A DNA stretch of 5,311 bases from Candidatus Gottesmanbacteria bacterium CG_4_10_14_0_8_um_filter_37_24. Its GTDB lineage: Bacteria; Patescibacteriota; Microgenomatia; 2-02-FULL-39-11. The stretch lies in contig PFMK01000002.1 in the NCBI GenBank assembly GCA_002785215.1, positions 1 to 5,311 on the forward strand, written 5' to 3'. This document shows positions 5,251 through 5,311 of the stretch, in pieces; position 1 is the first letter of the stretch; every line of letters begins with the position of its first letter. Under the pieces are notes generated by a model. The model worked only from the letters and a program-made list of their open reading frames with translations, was not told the origin of the DNA and did no database searches. A program made the position numbers and the translations under genes.

Positions 5251-5311
5251 TGCGGAAAAGACGGGGTTATCTAATCTCAAACGGATTAGTAGACCTGTTG
5301 CGAATTATCCC
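5250..5311 (+). CDS. 5' end of a possible next gene, cut by the window edge
   Basis: An ATG at 5250-5252 uses the last base of the nadE stop (TGATG), and the frame stays open for 20 codons to the window edge. It reads MRKRRGYLISNGLVDLLRII and then a codon beginning CC, presumably Pro. A basic start followed by a hydrophobic run could be an ordinary cytoplasmic N-terminus or the start of a membrane protein. There is too little sequence to name a family. Stop-start overlap is common in this window (khpB-ligase), which supports a real, translationally coupled gene. A 20-codon open run could still occur by chance. Confidence 0.42.
   Translation, partial: MRKRRGYLISNGLVDLLRII

Overview
The window is a compact, AT-rich block of bacterial chromosome in which every gene I can support reads left to right. 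It opens with the conserved order rpmH - rnpA - yidD - yidC - khpB(jag), which covers ribosomal protein L34, the RNase P protein, the YidD membrane-insertion factor, the YidC insertase and a KH-R3H RNA-binding protein. It then moves without a break into a polytopic O-antigen-ligase/polymerase-like protein, a small unrecognised membrane protein, and the last two enzymes of NAD synthesis, nadD and nadE. One further reading frame starts on the nadE stop codon and runs off the right edge.

Several traits suggest a small-genome bacterium of the Patescibacteria/CPR, possibly Microgenomates-like. YidC is short and has no large extracytoplasmic domain. KhpB has no N-terminal Jag domain. Recognisable Shine-Dalgarno sequences are nearly absent, genes overlap or sit close together, and the ligase has a 'LLPTQLG...DYLAP.LY.TD' opening and an 'FDHY...LQQG' ending that I associate with that group. 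This placement is inference from gene content and memory of families, not from a search. TGA works as an ordinary stop (rpmH, rnpA, khpB and nadE all end in it), so the recoded-TGA CPR lineages are excluded.

Layout: 1-145 is non-coding. It holds a 24-bp imperfect tandem repeat (47-94) that resembles the multiply repeated terminus of an IS21-type insertion sequence lying to the left, followed by a short stretch with a weak promoter candidate. Positions 146-986 are rpmH, rnpA and yidD. A 58-bp AT-rich gap with a small hairpin separates yidD from yidC. Then yidC, khpB and the ligase gene are chained by a 20-nt overlap and a GTGA overlap. Gaps of 12, 37 and 38 bp follow around the small membrane protein, nadD and nadE.

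Functionally, the left half serves translation, tRNA maturation and membrane-protein insertion. The ligase links it to cell-surface glycan assembly, and the nadD-nadE pair turns nicotinate mononucleotide into NAD. I see no clear new multi-gene system. The points most worth a second look are the IS-like end beside rpmH, the HIWH variant of the NadD active-site motif, an 8-G run inside the surface-glycan gene, the extended RnpA tail, and the small CxxC membrane protein.
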